From Lachnospiraceae bacterium (GTDB lineage Bacteria; Bacillota; Clostridia; Lachnospirales; Lachnospiraceae), in contig JAGBBV010000022.1 of the NCBI GenBank assembly GCA_017938315.1, positions 24,142-88,141 on the forward strand: DNA of 64,000 bases. Reading direction: 5' to 3'. Below, one piece after another: positions 8,772 to 17,899 of the stretch. The position numbers were made by a program, and so were the translations under genes. How positions within the stretch are numbered: the first letter of the stretch is position 1; each line of letters begins with the position of its first letter. The notes below the pieces were generated by a model. It had not been told where the DNA came from. It searched no databases and was given only the letters and a program-made list of their open reading frames with translations.

Positions 8772-8828
8772 AAAAGGATTTATGAATTTTTTCGATAGAA
8801 AAAACATAAATCCTTTTTCGTTTTTTTT
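8772..8828 (+). terminator. Rho-independent terminator after codY
   Basis: A 13-bp outer stem, AAAAGGATTTATG (8772-8784) with CATAAATCCTTTT (8805-8817), continues after a two-base bulge into a 7-bp inner stem (TTTTTTC 8787-8793, GAAAAAA 8798-8804) with loop GATA. It is followed by a T-rich run from 8821. It isolates codY from the flagellar cluster. Confidence 0.9.
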
Positions 8829-8838
8829 CTATTTTATC

Positions 8839-8866
8839 TTGTGTTTTTCTACAAATAAATTATAAT
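8839..8866 (+). promoter_or_regulatory. Main promoter of the flagellar/chemotaxis cluster
   Basis: TTGTGT (8839-8844), a 16-base spacer and TATAAT (8861-8866), 47 bases before flgB and just after the codY terminator. The -10 is consensus. It would make the basal-body genes SigA-dependent, like the fla/che promoter of Bacillus subtilis. Confidence 0.65.
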
Positions 8867-8912
8867 AAATATGATAAGCATATTATGCCTATTCGGAGGA
8901 AGGAGTTTGGCT

Positions 8913-9302
8913 ATGATTAACAGTAATGTCTTTGATTATGTGAATGTTTTAGGCAAGGCGGCAGACGCGTCATGGATGAGAAATGAAGTGATTGCCAACA
9001 ATATTGCAAACGTGGATACCCCGGGGTATAAGAGACAGGATGTTGATTTTGAGACCCAGCTTAGGCATGCCCTCGGGAACACCAGATATAAATCTGTGGA
9101 TGCAAGAGTTGCTGCGGCCACATCGGCAGAGTTGACGGCCAGAGTATATACTGACTCTGCGGGTTTTTCTTACAGATTGGACGGTAATAATGTGGATATT
9201 GATACAGAGAGTACAGAACTGGCAGCAAACCAGATTAAATATAACGGATTAATCAGCAGTGTAAATGCAGAATTTGCAAACCTTAAAATGGTTATCAAAT
9301 AG
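8913..9302 (+). CDS. flgB: FlgB, proximal rod protein
   Basis: 129 aa from ATG 8913, eight bases after GGAGGAAGGAG; an upstream in-frame ATG at 8871 lies on the promoter and is rejected. The N-terminal rod/hook motif is intact (NEVIANNIANVDTPGYKRQDVDF), and the C-terminal helix ELAANQIKYNGLISSVNAEF closes the axial coiled coil. FlgB forms part of the proximal rod that connects the MS ring to the hook. First gene of the cluster, 26 bases before flgC. Confidence 0.96.
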   Translation: MINSNVFDYVNVLGKAADASWMRNEVIANNIANVDTPGYKRQDVDFETQLRHALGNTRYKSVDARVAAATSAELTARVYTDSAGFSYRLDGNNVDIDTESTELAANQIKYNGLISSVNAEFANLKMVIK

Positions 9303-9328
9303 TCTGAAGGAATGGGGAGGAATAGGAT

Positions 9329-9775
9329 ATGAGTATATTTTCATCATTTAATATTAATGCATCCGGTATGACGGCACAGAGATACCGTATGGACATCATT
9401 TCCGAAAATGTAGCCAATGCAAATACCACAAGGACCCAGGATGGGACACCCTACAGACGTAAAGTGGTAACCTTTGAACAGCGTGGCGAAAACGTTGGAA
9501 GCTTTTCCAATGTGTTTGGCCGTGTTACGGAAAGTTATGGCGGACAGGGAGTAAGAGTTGCCAAGGTTTCCGAAGATACATGGAATGACATGGTAATGGC
9601 ATATGATCCTTCACATCCCGATGCGGATGAAAACGGTTATGTAACTTATCCTAATGTAAATATTGTGACGGAAATGACGAACCTGATAGATGCCAGCCGT
9701 TCTTATGAAGCAAATGCTACAGCATTTAATGCCAGTAAGACCATAGCCATGAAGGGGCTGGAAATGAGCCAGTAA
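9329..9775 (+). CDS. flgC: FlgC, proximal rod protein
   Basis: 148 aa, normal length. It begins with the rod signature (INASGMTAQRYRMDIISENVANANTT, near residues 8-33) and ends with the C-terminal FlgC helix including VTEMTNLIDASRSYEANATAFNASK. It assembles with FlgB, FlgF and FlgG-type proteins into the rod after export. Start ATG with GGGGAGG upstream. Followed after 47 bases by fliE. Confidence 0.96.
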   Translation: MSIFSSFNINASGMTAQRYRMDIISENVANANTTRTQDGTPYRRKVVTFEQRGENVGSFSNVFGRVTESYGGQGVRVAKVSEDTWNDMVMAYDPSHPDADENGYVTYPNVNIVTEMTNLIDASRSYEANATAFNASKTIAMKGLEMSQ

Positions 9776-9822
9776 GATGATGTGGGGAATGTATCACAAA
9801 GGATAATTTAAAGGAGTAGGGT

Positions 9823-10149
9823 ATGGATATTTCATCTTTTTATAATATATCATCGGGTGTAATTAAAGAAGCGGCAGAGACCCCTTCCATCTATGGGATA
9901 AACACCGATACAGAAAAGAAAGACAGCTTTGGAAGCATACTGGATATGGCAATCGACAATTTAAATACTACGAATGCGTATCTGTCTGACGCAGAAAACG
10001 AAGAACTCAGATGGGCTCTGGGGGAAACAGAAAATACCCATGAACTTACCATTGCGTTGCAAAAAGCATCCACTGCACTTTCTTATACAGTGGCTGTCCG
10101 TGATAAATTCCTGGAAGCATACAGAGAAATTATGCAGATGCAAATTTAA
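9823..10149 (+). CDS. fliE: FliE, MS ring-rod junction protein
   Basis: 108 aa, the usual size. The C-terminal half carries the conserved ENTHELTIALQKASTALSYTVAVRDKFLEAYREIMQMQI block (about 72-108), here described by position. FliE bridges FliF and FlgB and is one of the first exported substrates. Ribosome site AAGGAG, 10 bases ahead of the ATG. Confidence 0.95.
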   Translation: MDISSFYNISSGVIKEAAETPSIYGINTDTEKKDSFGSILDMAIDNLNTTNAYLSDAENEELRWALGETENTHELTIALQKASTALSYTVAVRDKFLEAYREIMQMQI

Positions 10150-10166
10150 AAAAACAGGAGTAAATC

Positions 10167-11765
10167 ATGGCAGATAGAGTAAAAGAAATTTTAAACAAAA
10201 TATTGGAATGGTGGAATAAATTTTCCGCAAAGCAAAAAACCTTTATTGTTGCGGCGGCAGCAGGGGTCATTGTTGCCTTTGCAATACTGATTACAGTGCT
10301 TACACAGCCCCAGTATGTGCTTCTTTTAGACTGTGAAACAACGAAAGAGGCATCAGAGGTGGTTGATTTGCTGGAAGAACAGGGACTGGATTATCAGGTC
10401 TCTGACGATGGCAGAAGGATAGACATTAATAAAAAGCATCAGTCCGACGCCAGCCTCCTTTTAGGGGCAAATGATATTCAGGCAGCTACATATACCATTG
10501 ATAATGTTACTGATGGCGGATTTACCACCACAGAATCAGATAAACAGAAGCGTTATGAGTTATACATGGAGACAAGACTTGCAGAAGATATGATTTCCAT
10601 GTTTACGGCTGTAAAAAGAGCTATGGTAGATATTTCCATACCGGAGAATGATGGTACCCTGATTGCATCCGAAAAAGAGGCTTCAGCCTGGATTACCTTG
10701 GAACTGGAGGGGGAATTTACAACAGATAATGCTGCGTTCCTTGCAAAGGCAGTAGCAAAATCTTTGGGAAATGAAACGGAAGAAGAGATTGTTATTCTGG
10801 ATACAGACGGCAATATGCTTTTTTCCGGTGATGACAGTTATTCTGCTACGGGAACGGCAAGCTCCCAGCTTGGTGTAAAGAAGCAGTGGGAAGCACAGAT
10901 TAAAAATGAAATCAGACAAGTGCTTTTGGGTACGAATGAATTTGATAAAGTAGAAGTAGCAAGTAATTTGGATATCAGTTTTTCTTCCAGTAAAGTTACT
11001 GACCATGAATACTATGTGCCGGACGGAAATACCCAAGGATACAAGAGCTCAGACAGAACCTATACATCCGAATCTACCAATGGTGGCGGAGGAGTTCCGG
11101 GCACGGATTCTAATGGTGACGTAGAGTATATGTATCAGGATAGTTCTGAAAGTATGACGACTGTGGAAGAGACAGAAAATCATTACCTGCCCAGTGAAAG
11201 AATTACAGAAAGTAATAATTTACCGGGAGCAATAAACTATGAGTCCTCTTCCATTGCAATTACAGCTATCAGTTACAATATTATCAGGGAAGAAGATGTG
11301 GAAGCTCAGGGACTTTTGGATGGAATCACATGGGAAGAATACAAACTTGCCAATGCAGAGGGATCCAGGATGGATGTGGGCGATGAAATGTATGAAATCG
11401 TGGCAAAAGCGACAGGATTCCCGAAAGAAAATATTGCTTTTGCAGTCCGTACGGAAAATGTCTTCTTTGACGAGGAAGGTCTTGCAGTGGATGCATCCGA
11501 TATCATTCAGATTGTACTGATTGTGATTATTTTGGCATTGCTTGCATTTGTAGTACTTCGAAGTATGCGTACAGATGCGGAAGCAGAGCAGCCGGAAGAG
11601 TTGTCAGTGGAAACATTGTTACAGTCCCAGCCTGAAACGGAGCTAGAGGATATCGGAACAGAACAGATTTCCGAGACCAGAAAATTAATAGAAAAATTTA
11701 TCGACGAGAATCCGGAAGCAGCAGCAAGCTTGCTTCGCAATTGGCTTAATCAGGATTGGGGATAA
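10167..11765 (+). CDS. fliF: FliF, flagellar MS-ring protein
   Basis: 532 aa. A TM helix near residues 25-45 is followed by the YscJ-like ring domain (PQYVLLLDCETTKEASEVV) and the RBM3/collar region with long Ser/Gly/Thr-rich loops, then a second TM helix at about 450-470 (IIQIVLIVIILALLAFVV). The C-terminus carries the acidic FliG-binding tail with PEAAASLLRNWLNQDWG. FliF is the membrane platform on which the motor and export gate assemble. It precedes fliG directly, as in all flagellar clusters of this type. Confidence 0.96.
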   Translation: MADRVKEILNKILEWWNKFSAKQKTFIVAAAAGVIVAFAILITVLTQPQYVLLLDCETTKEASEVVDLLEEQGLDYQVSDDGRRIDINKKHQSDASLLLGANDIQAATYTIDNVTDGGFTTTESDKQKRYELYMETRLAEDMISMFTAVKRAMVDISIPENDGTLIASEKEASAWITLELEGEFTTDNAAFLAKAVAKSLGNETEEEIVILDTDGNMLFSGDDSYSATGTASSQLGVKKQWEAQIKNEIRQVLLGTNEFDKVEVASNLDISFSSSKVTDHEYYVPDGNTQGYKSSDRTYTSESTNGGGGVPGTDSNGDVEYMYQDSSESMTTVEETENHYLPSERITESNNLPGAINYESSSIAITAISYNIIREEDVEAQGLLDGITWEEYKLANAEGSRMDVGDEMYEIVAKATGFPKENIAFAVRTENVFFDEEGLAVDASDIIQIVLIVIILALLAFVVLRSMRTDAEAEQPEELSVETLLQSQPETELEDIGTEQISETRKLIEKFIDENPEAAASLLRNWLNQDWG

Positions 11766-11786
11766 AAATTTTAGGAGGAATAAGGC

Positions 11787-12803
11787 ATGGCCAGATTTGC
11801 GGAAGAGAAGGTTTCAGGTCTTCAAAAGGCAGCAATCTTACTGATTGTACTTGGACCTGAAAAGTCGGCTACCCTTTTTAAACACTTAAAAGAAGAAGAA
11901 ATAGAAGAACTGACGCTGGAGATTGCAAATACCAGAAGCGTAACTCCGCAGATTAAAGAAGCGGTTATTGATGAGTTTTATGAAGTGTGCCTTGCACAAC
12001 AGTATATCGCAGAAGGCGGTATCGGTTATGCGAAGGAACTTTTGGAAAAGGCTCTGGGCGAAGAAAAGGCAATGGATGTTATTGGCAAATTGACGGCATC
12101 CTTACAGGTGAAACCGTTTGAATTTGTGCGTAAGACAGATGCCAGCCAGCTTCTTAACTTTATACAGGATGAGCATCCTCAGACAATTGCCCTTATTTTA
12201 TCCTATTTGCCCGCAGGGCAGGCGGCGAGCATTATTTCTGCACTTGCACCTGACAGACAGGCAGATGTTGCAAAACGTATTGCGGTGATGGACAGAACCA
12301 GTCCGGATGTAGTAAAGGAAGTGGAGAAGGTGTTAGAATCAAAACTTGCATCTTTGGTAAACCAAGATTATACCATTATCGGTGGTGTAGATGCGGTAGT
12401 AGACATTTTGAATACAGTAGACCGTGGCACAGAAAAACACATTATGGAAACTTTGGAAATCGAAGAACCGGAACTTGCAGACGAAATCAGAAAGAAAATG
12501 TTCGTTTTCGAAGATATTCTGTTGCTTGAGGATCGTGCTATTCAGAGAGTTCTCAGAGATGTTGATAATAATGACTTAGCACTGGCCCTTAAAGGTGCTA
12601 ATGAACAGGTACAGGGCGCTATTTTCAACAACCTTTCCAAGCGTCTTGCTGTTATGATCAAGGAAGATATGGAGTTCATGGGTCCTGTACGTATGAAGGA
12701 TGTAGAGGAAGCACAGCAGAAGATTGTAAATATTATCAGAAAGCTGGAAGATTCTGCAGAAATCGTTATTTCCAGAGGCGGAGGTGACGAGATCGTTGTA
12801 TAG
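11787..12803 (+). CDS. fliG: FliG, flagellar switch protein
   Basis: 338 aa, the usual length. N-terminal FliF-binding domain (LQKAAILLIVLGPEKSATLFKHL), middle domain with the EHPQTIALILSYLP motif, and C-terminal torque domain with MFVFEDILLLEDRAIQRVLRD and the charged helix residues that contact MotA. It transmits torque and the CheY-driven switch. The 3' end overlaps fliH by eight bases and contains the fliH ribosome site. Confidence 0.97.
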   Translation: MARFAEEKVSGLQKAAILLIVLGPEKSATLFKHLKEEEIEELTLEIANTRSVTPQIKEAVIDEFYEVCLAQQYIAEGGIGYAKELLEKALGEEKAMDVIGKLTASLQVKPFEFVRKTDASQLLNFIQDEHPQTIALILSYLPAGQAASIISALAPDRQADVAKRIAVMDRTSPDVVKEVEKVLESKLASLVNQDYTIIGGVDAVVDILNTVDRGTEKHIMETLEIEEPELADEIRKKMFVFEDILLLEDRAIQRVLRDVDNNDLALALKGANEQVQGAIFNNLSKRLAVMIKEDMEFMGPVRMKDVEEAQQKIVNIIRKLEDSAEIVISRGGGDEIVV

Positions 12804-13650
12804 AAATTTGTATAAATCCGGATGGGTGGTTTTGAATTCGGATGACGCCCGTGTGATTGATAATAATGCCCTGGTAGAAGAAAAGATGAATGCTTCATCC
12901 AGGGCAGCAGTGCAATCTGAAATGCCGATTGAGCCTGCTGCAGACGAAGACGGCTTTAAGAGCGGTTTGGAGGCAGAGTCTATTGATGCGTTATTTGCGT
13001 CGGAAGATTCCGGGTTTTTAAAGAATGAAGAACTGGAAAAAGAAAAAGAGGAACTGCTACTAGAGATTGAGGCTGCAAAAGCAGAACTTTCAGAACTCCG
13101 TATGCAGGCAGACGGTATGCTTGAGGAAGCGAAAGCAGAGATTGGCAATATGCAGATGAAAGCCTATGAAGAAGCCAAAAACCAAGGATACCAGGAGGGC
13201 GAACGTCTGGGAAGACTTGAGTCAGATGCAGCCAAAAAGGAATATGAAGATAAGAAAAAAGAACTAGTGACCTATTATGAAAAAAAGGTAAAAGAATTGG
13301 AACCGGAGTTCATAGAGACCCTGACAGGAATCTATGAACATATTTTTAAAGTGGACTTGTCATCCTATAAGGAATTAATATTTCACTTGTTTGAAAATGC
13401 AATCCAGAAAACGGACGGAAGTAGCAGTTTACTTTTGCATGTTTCAAAAGCAGATTATGAAGGTGTTGCAGAAAAGAAAGAGTATCTGAAATCCCAGGTG
13501 GGGAATGCTTCTGTTGAGGTGATTGAAGATATAACGTTATCGGAACTACAGTGCTATATAGAAACAGATAACGGAATATATGATTGCGGATTGGACACGC
13601 AACTAGAGGAACTGGCAAGAAAACTGAAACTTTTATCCTACGAGAGATAA
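12796..13650 (+). CDS. fliH: FliH, regulator of the export ATPase
   Basis: 284 aa from TTG 12796, which places GGAGGTGA (12780-12787) at good distance; GTG 12784 in the same frame is an alternative. The N-terminus YRNLYKSGWVVL resembles other clostridial FliH starts. A long charged coiled coil (about 75-160, KEKEELLLEIEAAKAEL) leads into the C-terminal FliI-binding domain. FliH dimers hold FliI away from unproductive hydrolysis and dock it at the C ring. Two ends of the gene are coupled: an eight-base overlap with fliG and a short gap to fliI. Confidence 0.9.
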   Translation: MYRNLYKSGWVVLNSDDARVIDNNALVEEKMNASSRAAVQSEMPIEPAADEDGFKSGLEAESIDALFASEDSGFLKNEELEKEKEELLLEIEAAKAELSELRMQADGMLEEAKAEIGNMQMKAYEEAKNQGYQEGERLGRLESDAAKKEYEDKKKELVTYYEKKVKELEPEFIETLTGIYEHIFKVDLSSYKELIFHLFENAIQKTDGSSSLLLHVSKADYEGVAEKKEYLKSQVGNASVEVIEDITLSELQCYIETDNGIYDCGLDTQLEELARKLKLLSYER

Positions 13651-13667
13651 ATGCCGGGAGGTTTTTT

Positions 13668-14993
13668 TTGGAAACAGGGAAAATAAACTTGGATAAATAT
13701 TCAAGTGTTGTTAATGAACATTTTTTTAAAATTAAAGGAAAAGTAGTGAACGCTGTTGGCCTTACCATTGAATCAAAGGGACCACAGGCCAAACTTGGAG
13801 ATATTTGTCATATCTATTCGGGGTTAAAGAATGCAGACGGTAAGAGTGCCTTAGCAGAAGTGGTTGGTTTTAAGGAAGGCAAGGTACTTTTGATGCCTTA
13901 TGAAAATGTGGAAGGAATCGGGCCAGGGTGTAGCGTTGAGAATACAGGAGCTCCTTTAAAAGTTCATGTGAATGACGGACTTTTGGGTAAGCTGGTTGAC
14001 GGACTTGGAAGACTTGAAGATGGAATGATTCCGGAGGGAATAGAATATTCGGTGGAAGCCAGTCCGCCGGATCCTATGTCACGAAAGATTATTGACGAAG
14101 TGTTACCTCTGGGGGTTAAGGCGGTAGATGGACTGATTACTATTGGGAAAGGTCAAAGAATCGGTATTTTTGCGGGCTCCGGTGTGGGAAAATCTACACT
14201 TATGGGCATGTTTGCAAGAAATACAAAGGCGGATATTAACGTGATTGCGCTGATAGGTGAACGAGGCAGGGAAGTGCGCGAATTCGTAGAGCGGGACTTG
14301 GGCGAAGAAGGAATGAAGCGTTCCATTGTGGTGGTGGCGACATCTGACAGACCTGCTCTCGAAAGAAAGAAAGCTGCCCAGACTGCTACGGCCATTGCAG
14401 AGTATTTTAGGGATCAAGGGAAAGATGTGCTTCTGATGATGGATTCCCTGACACGTTTTTCTATGGCACAAAGAGAGATTGGACTTGCCAGTGGAGAACC
14501 GCCGGTATCCAGAGGATATCCACCCAGCGTGTATTCGGAAATGCCGAAGCTGTTAGAGCGTGCCGGAAGGTCGGATAAAGGGTCTATCACGGGACTGTAT
14601 ACAGTGCTTGTGGATGGCGATGATTTTAACGAACCTATTACGGACACAGCCAGAAGTATTTTAGATGGACATATTATGCTAAACCGTAAACTTGGGCATA
14701 AGAATCATTACCCTGCCATTGATGTGCTTCAAAGTATTTCGAGATGTATGAGTCAGATTGCACAGAGGGAACATAAAATACTTGCCGGAAAGCTGAAGAA
14801 TGTGCTTGCCACCTATAGCGAGGCCGAAGACTTGATTAATATCGGTGCATATAAAGCGGGAAGTAATCCGGAAATTGATTATGCCATTGAGAAAATCCAG
14901 GCGGTTAATCAATTTCTGCGTCAGGATGTATATGATAAATTTACCTTTGAAGAAACGGTAGATATGATGAGGGCATTGTTTGAAACGGCATAA
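13668..14993 (+). CDS. fliI: FliI, flagellar export ATPase
   Basis: 441 aa from TTG 13668, six bases after GGGAGG; a longer open frame into fliH is not used. Walker A is FAGSGVGKST (about residues 166-175), Walker B is DVLLMMDSLTRFSMAQREI, and the F1-beta-like signature PPSVYSEMPKLLERAGR follows. FliI is the hexameric ATPase of the flagellar type III secretion system and works with FliH and FliJ, which flank it. Confidence 0.97.
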   Translation: METGKINLDKYSSVVNEHFFKIKGKVVNAVGLTIESKGPQAKLGDICHIYSGLKNADGKSALAEVVGFKEGKVLLMPYENVEGIGPGCSVENTGAPLKVHVNDGLLGKLVDGLGRLEDGMIPEGIEYSVEASPPDPMSRKIIDEVLPLGVKAVDGLITIGKGQRIGIFAGSGVGKSTLMGMFARNTKADINVIALIGERGREVREFVERDLGEEGMKRSIVVVATSDRPALERKKAAQTATAIAEYFRDQGKDVLLMMDSLTRFSMAQREIGLASGEPPVSRGYPPSVYSEMPKLLERAGRSDKGSITGLYTVLVDGDDFNEPITDTARSILDGHIMLNRKLGHKNHYPAIDVLQSISRCMSQIAQREHKILAGKLKNVLATYSEAEDLINIGAYKAGSNPEIDYAIEKIQAVNQFLRQDVYDKFTFEETVDMMRALFETA

Positions 14994-15010
14994 GGTGAGA
15001 GGAAACAAAA

Positions 15011-15472
15011 ATGGCTAAATTTGTTTACCGTATGCAGAGTATTCTGGAAATAAAAGAAAAACTGGAAGAGCAGGCAAGGCTGGCTTTTGCCCAGGCAAAT
15101 AAAAGACTGGCAGATGAAGAAGAAAAACTGCAAAAATTGCAGGAGCGGAAAGTCTTTTACGAAGAGCAGGGAAGGGCACTGCAGGAAGATAATTTAAGTG
15201 TCATGGAGATTATGGAAAACCGTGATGCTATAGCTATGATGAGGGATTATATATTAATTCAACAGGACGAAGTGGCTAAGGCTGAGCAGTTTGTGGAAGA
15301 GATGCGGCAAAAATTAGCAGAGGCCAGAATGGAAAGTAAAATGCATAATAAGTTAAAGGAAAAGGCATTTGAAAATTTTCTGGCAGAGGAAAAAGCGGCA
15401 GAATCAAAGGAAGTAGACGAACTTACAAGTTATGTTTACGGACAGAGGGATAGTGAGCAAGAAGTAAGATAA
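15011..15472 (+). CDS. fliJ: FliJ, export apparatus coiled-coil protein
   Basis: 153 aa, almost wholly helical and charged. It begins FVYRMQSILEIKEKLEEQARLAFAQ, which is the typical FliJ start, and continues as an antiparallel coiled coil. FliJ acts as the stalk in the FliI ring and escorts export chaperones. Eighteen bases after fliI. Weak sequence conservation is normal for FliJ; position and length give the call. Confidence 0.9.
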   Translation: MAKFVYRMQSILEIKEKLEEQARLAFAQANKRLADEEEKLQKLQERKVFYEEQGRALQEDNLSVMEIMENRDAIAMMRDYILIQQDEVAKAEQFVEEMRQKLAEARMESKMHNKLKEKAFENFLAEEKAAESKEVDELTSYVYGQRDSEQEVR

Positions 15473-15491
15473 GTGAAGTGGAGATGCAGTT

Positions 15492-16376
15492 ATGCCAATT
15501 GGTGATGGAATGAGCCCGGATGAGGTAAAACTTCAAAAGAAAATGTTGAAAGAAGAAAAGAAGCGTCTGCAGGCAGAGAGAAAAGAACAGAAAAAAACTG
15601 CCAAGTTAAGAGCCAAGGAATTGGCAGGACGTGAAGCGGAACTTCTTGATGAGGATGAGGAAGGCGGAAACGGTTCTGTTTTTGCAGTTACTTTTGTAAT
15701 TGTTTTAATATGGGTAGCTATTTTGTGCTTGATTATAAAACTTGATTTTGGCGGGTTTGGAAGCAGTGTTCTTACACCCATATTAAAAGATGTGCCTGTG
15801 GTCAACAAAATCCTTCCCGGTAATACAGATGTGGTGGTAGAAGAAACGGAAATGGAAAGCTACGGAGGCTATGACAATCTGCGGGATGCAGTAGATTATA
15901 TTAAAGAGTTGGAACTGGAACTTGAACGCGCTCAATCTGCCGGGACAGCCAGTTCGGAAGAAGTGGATAAACTAAAGGCTGAAGTGGAACGCCTAAAAAC
16001 TTTTGAAGACAGCCAGGTGGAATTCCAACGTATTAAAACGGAATTTTATGAGGAGGTTGTCTATGCCCAAAACGGACCGGGAATCGAAGAATATAGAAAA
16101 TATTTTGAAGAAATGGACCCGGCTACAGCGGAGTATTTATATAAACAGGTGGTCCAGGAAATAGAAGAAAGTGATGATATCAAAGATTTCGCAAAAGCGT
16201 ATTCAGCGATGAAACCAAAAGCTGCAGCGGCTATTTTTGAAGAGATGACAGATAATCTGGAATTAGCGGCAAGGATTCTTGGTGTTATGGAAGCGGAGGA
16301 CAGAGGTAAAATTTTAGGAGCAATGGATCCGGAAATTGCATCAAAATTGACAAAAATAATGGATCCTGAATCTTAA
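15492..16376 (+). CDS. YlxF/MotE-like membrane protein with MgtE_N-like domain
   Basis: 294 aa. A lysine-rich cytoplasmic coiled coil (about 10-45) precedes one TM helix (62-83), a short extracytoplasmic linker, a second coiled coil (about 125-165) and a C-terminal domain of the MgtE N-terminal type, seen as repeated MDPxxA/MxPK helices (EEMDPATAEYLYKQ, YSAMKPKAAAAIFEEM, GAMDPEIASKL). The same architecture is found in YlxF of Bacillus, which occupies this exact place after fliJ, and in MotE chaperones. A role in stabilising a rod or stator component outside the membrane is inferred. The stop is followed by an unusually wide 82-base gap with a promoter candidate. Confidence 0.8.
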   Translation: MPIGDGMSPDEVKLQKKMLKEEKKRLQAERKEQKKTAKLRAKELAGREAELLDEDEEGGNGSVFAVTFVIVLIWVAILCLIIKLDFGGFGSSVLTPILKDVPVVNKILPGNTDVVVEETEMESYGGYDNLRDAVDYIKELELELERAQSAGTASSEEVDKLKAEVERLKTFEDSQVEFQRIKTEFYEEVVYAQNGPGIEEYRKYFEEMDPATAEYLYKQVVQEIEESDDIKDFAKAYSAMKPKAAAAIFEEMTDNLELAARILGVMEAEDRGKILGAMDPEIASKLTKIMDPES

Positions 16377-16400
16377 GAAAATTACTTCTTTTGCCGATAT
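16374..16400 (+). promoter_or_regulatory. SigD/FliA-type promoter candidate in front of fliK
   Basis: TAAG (16374-16377), a 15-base spacer and GCCGATAT (16393-16400). The -10 equals the SigD consensus and the -35 matches three of four TAAA positions. It lies in the largest gap (82 bases) of an otherwise tightly packed stretch. This would give fliK, flgD and the hook genes extra late transcription from FliA, whose gene is at 38730. Confidence 0.6.
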
Positions 16401-16458
16401 AAATGGTGTACCTTGAAAAAGAGTCCTGATGGGACTTATAAAGTTAGGAGGAATGTGA

Positions 16459-17865
16459 ATGACAAGCGCACCTGTAAAGGATGTGGGATCTCTTCTGAAT
16501 TTTGTCGGAAACAGAGTCCCGCAAACGAAAAACATGGGAGCAGCAGAAAGTTTTGGAGATGTCATGAGCAAAGCGTCCGGTAATCAGCCTGATTTTGCTG
16601 ATATAAAGAAGCCGGATACAGTAAAGGCACAAGATGTTCGCAAACCCGATGCAGATTCTTCTTATGCAAGCGAAAAGGTTTCAAATGCACAAAGCAGTGC
16701 AAAAGAGTCAAAGCCTGTGAAGGCAGATGAAAGTGCTACAGATGCAGCTAATGAAGCCGGCAAAGAGATGGTGAAAGAAGTCGCTGATAAGCTTGGCGTA
16801 AGCGAGGAAGAAGTAGTGCAGGTTATGGAACAGATGGGATTGGGAATGACAGACCTTTTAAATGCTGACAACTTGGCGAAACTGGTACTTACCCTTTCCG
16901 GTGAAGAAAGTTCCCTTGCACTACTCACAAATGAAGGTTTGTATGGCATTGTGCAGGAACTGTTACAGAACCTTGAGTCGGTTAAGGAACAGTTGTCAAA
17001 TGATTTGCAAATGACAAATGAAGAACTTACCCAAATGTTGGAAGACGTGAAAGCTGCAAAATTAGCATCAAATGAAGAAACACAGAAGATGCTGAATACC
17101 GGAAATCTCACAGAAGAGGTTTTGGAAGAAGATACTCCCGCTAAGATTACTGTTACGGTGGAACAAACTACAGAAAGCGTAGAGTTTGTGACAGACGAAA
17201 ATGGTAATGTAAAGCAGGTGGAAAGTGTTGTTTCCAAAGAGGATGCATTTACTCAAAATGGCAAAGAAGAAAACAGCAATCAGGAAAATCAGGCAGGTAA
17301 AGATACTTTTGCGGGAAACAATCTGATGCAGGAAAATCTTTTGCTAAACAAAGTGCAAACTGTAGAAACAACTTTTGAACAGAGCGCACTACATATGTCG
17401 GAGCAGACAAATGAGATTATGGATCAGATTTTGGACTATATGAAAATCCAATTAAAGCCCGATATGGATCAACTTACAATGCAGTTACATCCTGAAAGTC
17501 TCGGAACACTGCATATCCAGATTACTTCCAAAGGCGGAGAAGTGACAGCCCAGTTTAACGTTCAGAACGAAATCGTTAAGGCGATTATAGAAAGCCAGAT
17601 TGTAGAACTGAAAGAGAGTTTGAAAGAACAGGGGATTAAAGTAGAAGCGGTAGAAGTTGCCGTGGAAAGTCATGAATTTGAAAGTAATTTATGGCAGGGA
17701 CAGGAAAGAGATGAAAATGCAACCTATCAGAGAAGCAAAAGAACTCCAAGAAGAATTAACATCAACGATTTGATGAATGGATTTGAAGAGGAAGCCTCAG
17801 AAGAAGAGGTGCTTGCTGCTAAGATGATGGAAGCAAACGGTAATACCGTTGATTACACCGCATAA
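16459..17865 (+). CDS. fliK: FliK, flagellar hook-length control protein
   Basis: 468 aa. The N-terminal ~300 residues are low-complexity, rich in Glu, Ala, Ser and Asn, as usual for the molecular-ruler part. The C-terminal substrate-switch domain is clear: KPDMDQLTMQLHPESLGTLHIQITSKG (about 334-360) followed by VTAQFNVQNEIVKAIIESQ. FliK measures the hook and flips FlhB specificity from hook to filament proteins. TAGGAGG eight bases ahead of ATG. It is followed by flgD. Confidence 0.93.
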   Translation: MTSAPVKDVGSLLNFVGNRVPQTKNMGAAESFGDVMSKASGNQPDFADIKKPDTVKAQDVRKPDADSSYASEKVSNAQSSAKESKPVKADESATDAANEAGKEMVKEVADKLGVSEEEVVQVMEQMGLGMTDLLNADNLAKLVLTLSGEESSLALLTNEGLYGIVQELLQNLESVKEQLSNDLQMTNEELTQMLEDVKAAKLASNEETQKMLNTGNLTEEVLEEDTPAKITVTVEQTTESVEFVTDENGNVKQVESVVSKEDAFTQNGKEENSNQENQAGKDTFAGNNLMQENLLLNKVQTVETTFEQSALHMSEQTNEIMDQILDYMKIQLKPDMDQLTMQLHPESLGTLHIQITSKGGEVTAQFNVQNEIVKAIIESQIVELKESLKEQGIKVEAVEVAVESHEFESNLWQGQERDENATYQRSKRTPRRININDLMNGFEEEASEEEVLAAKMMEANGNTVDYTA

Positions 17866-17899
17866 AAAGAAAAGTATTTTGGATACGGAAAGGAGCAAC

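Noticed and set aside
8785-8804. AATTTTTTCGATAGAAAAAA as a CodY box before the flagellar promoter
   Set aside because: The half-sites are four bases apart instead of one, and the sequence is the inner stem of the codY terminator, which explains its symmetry.
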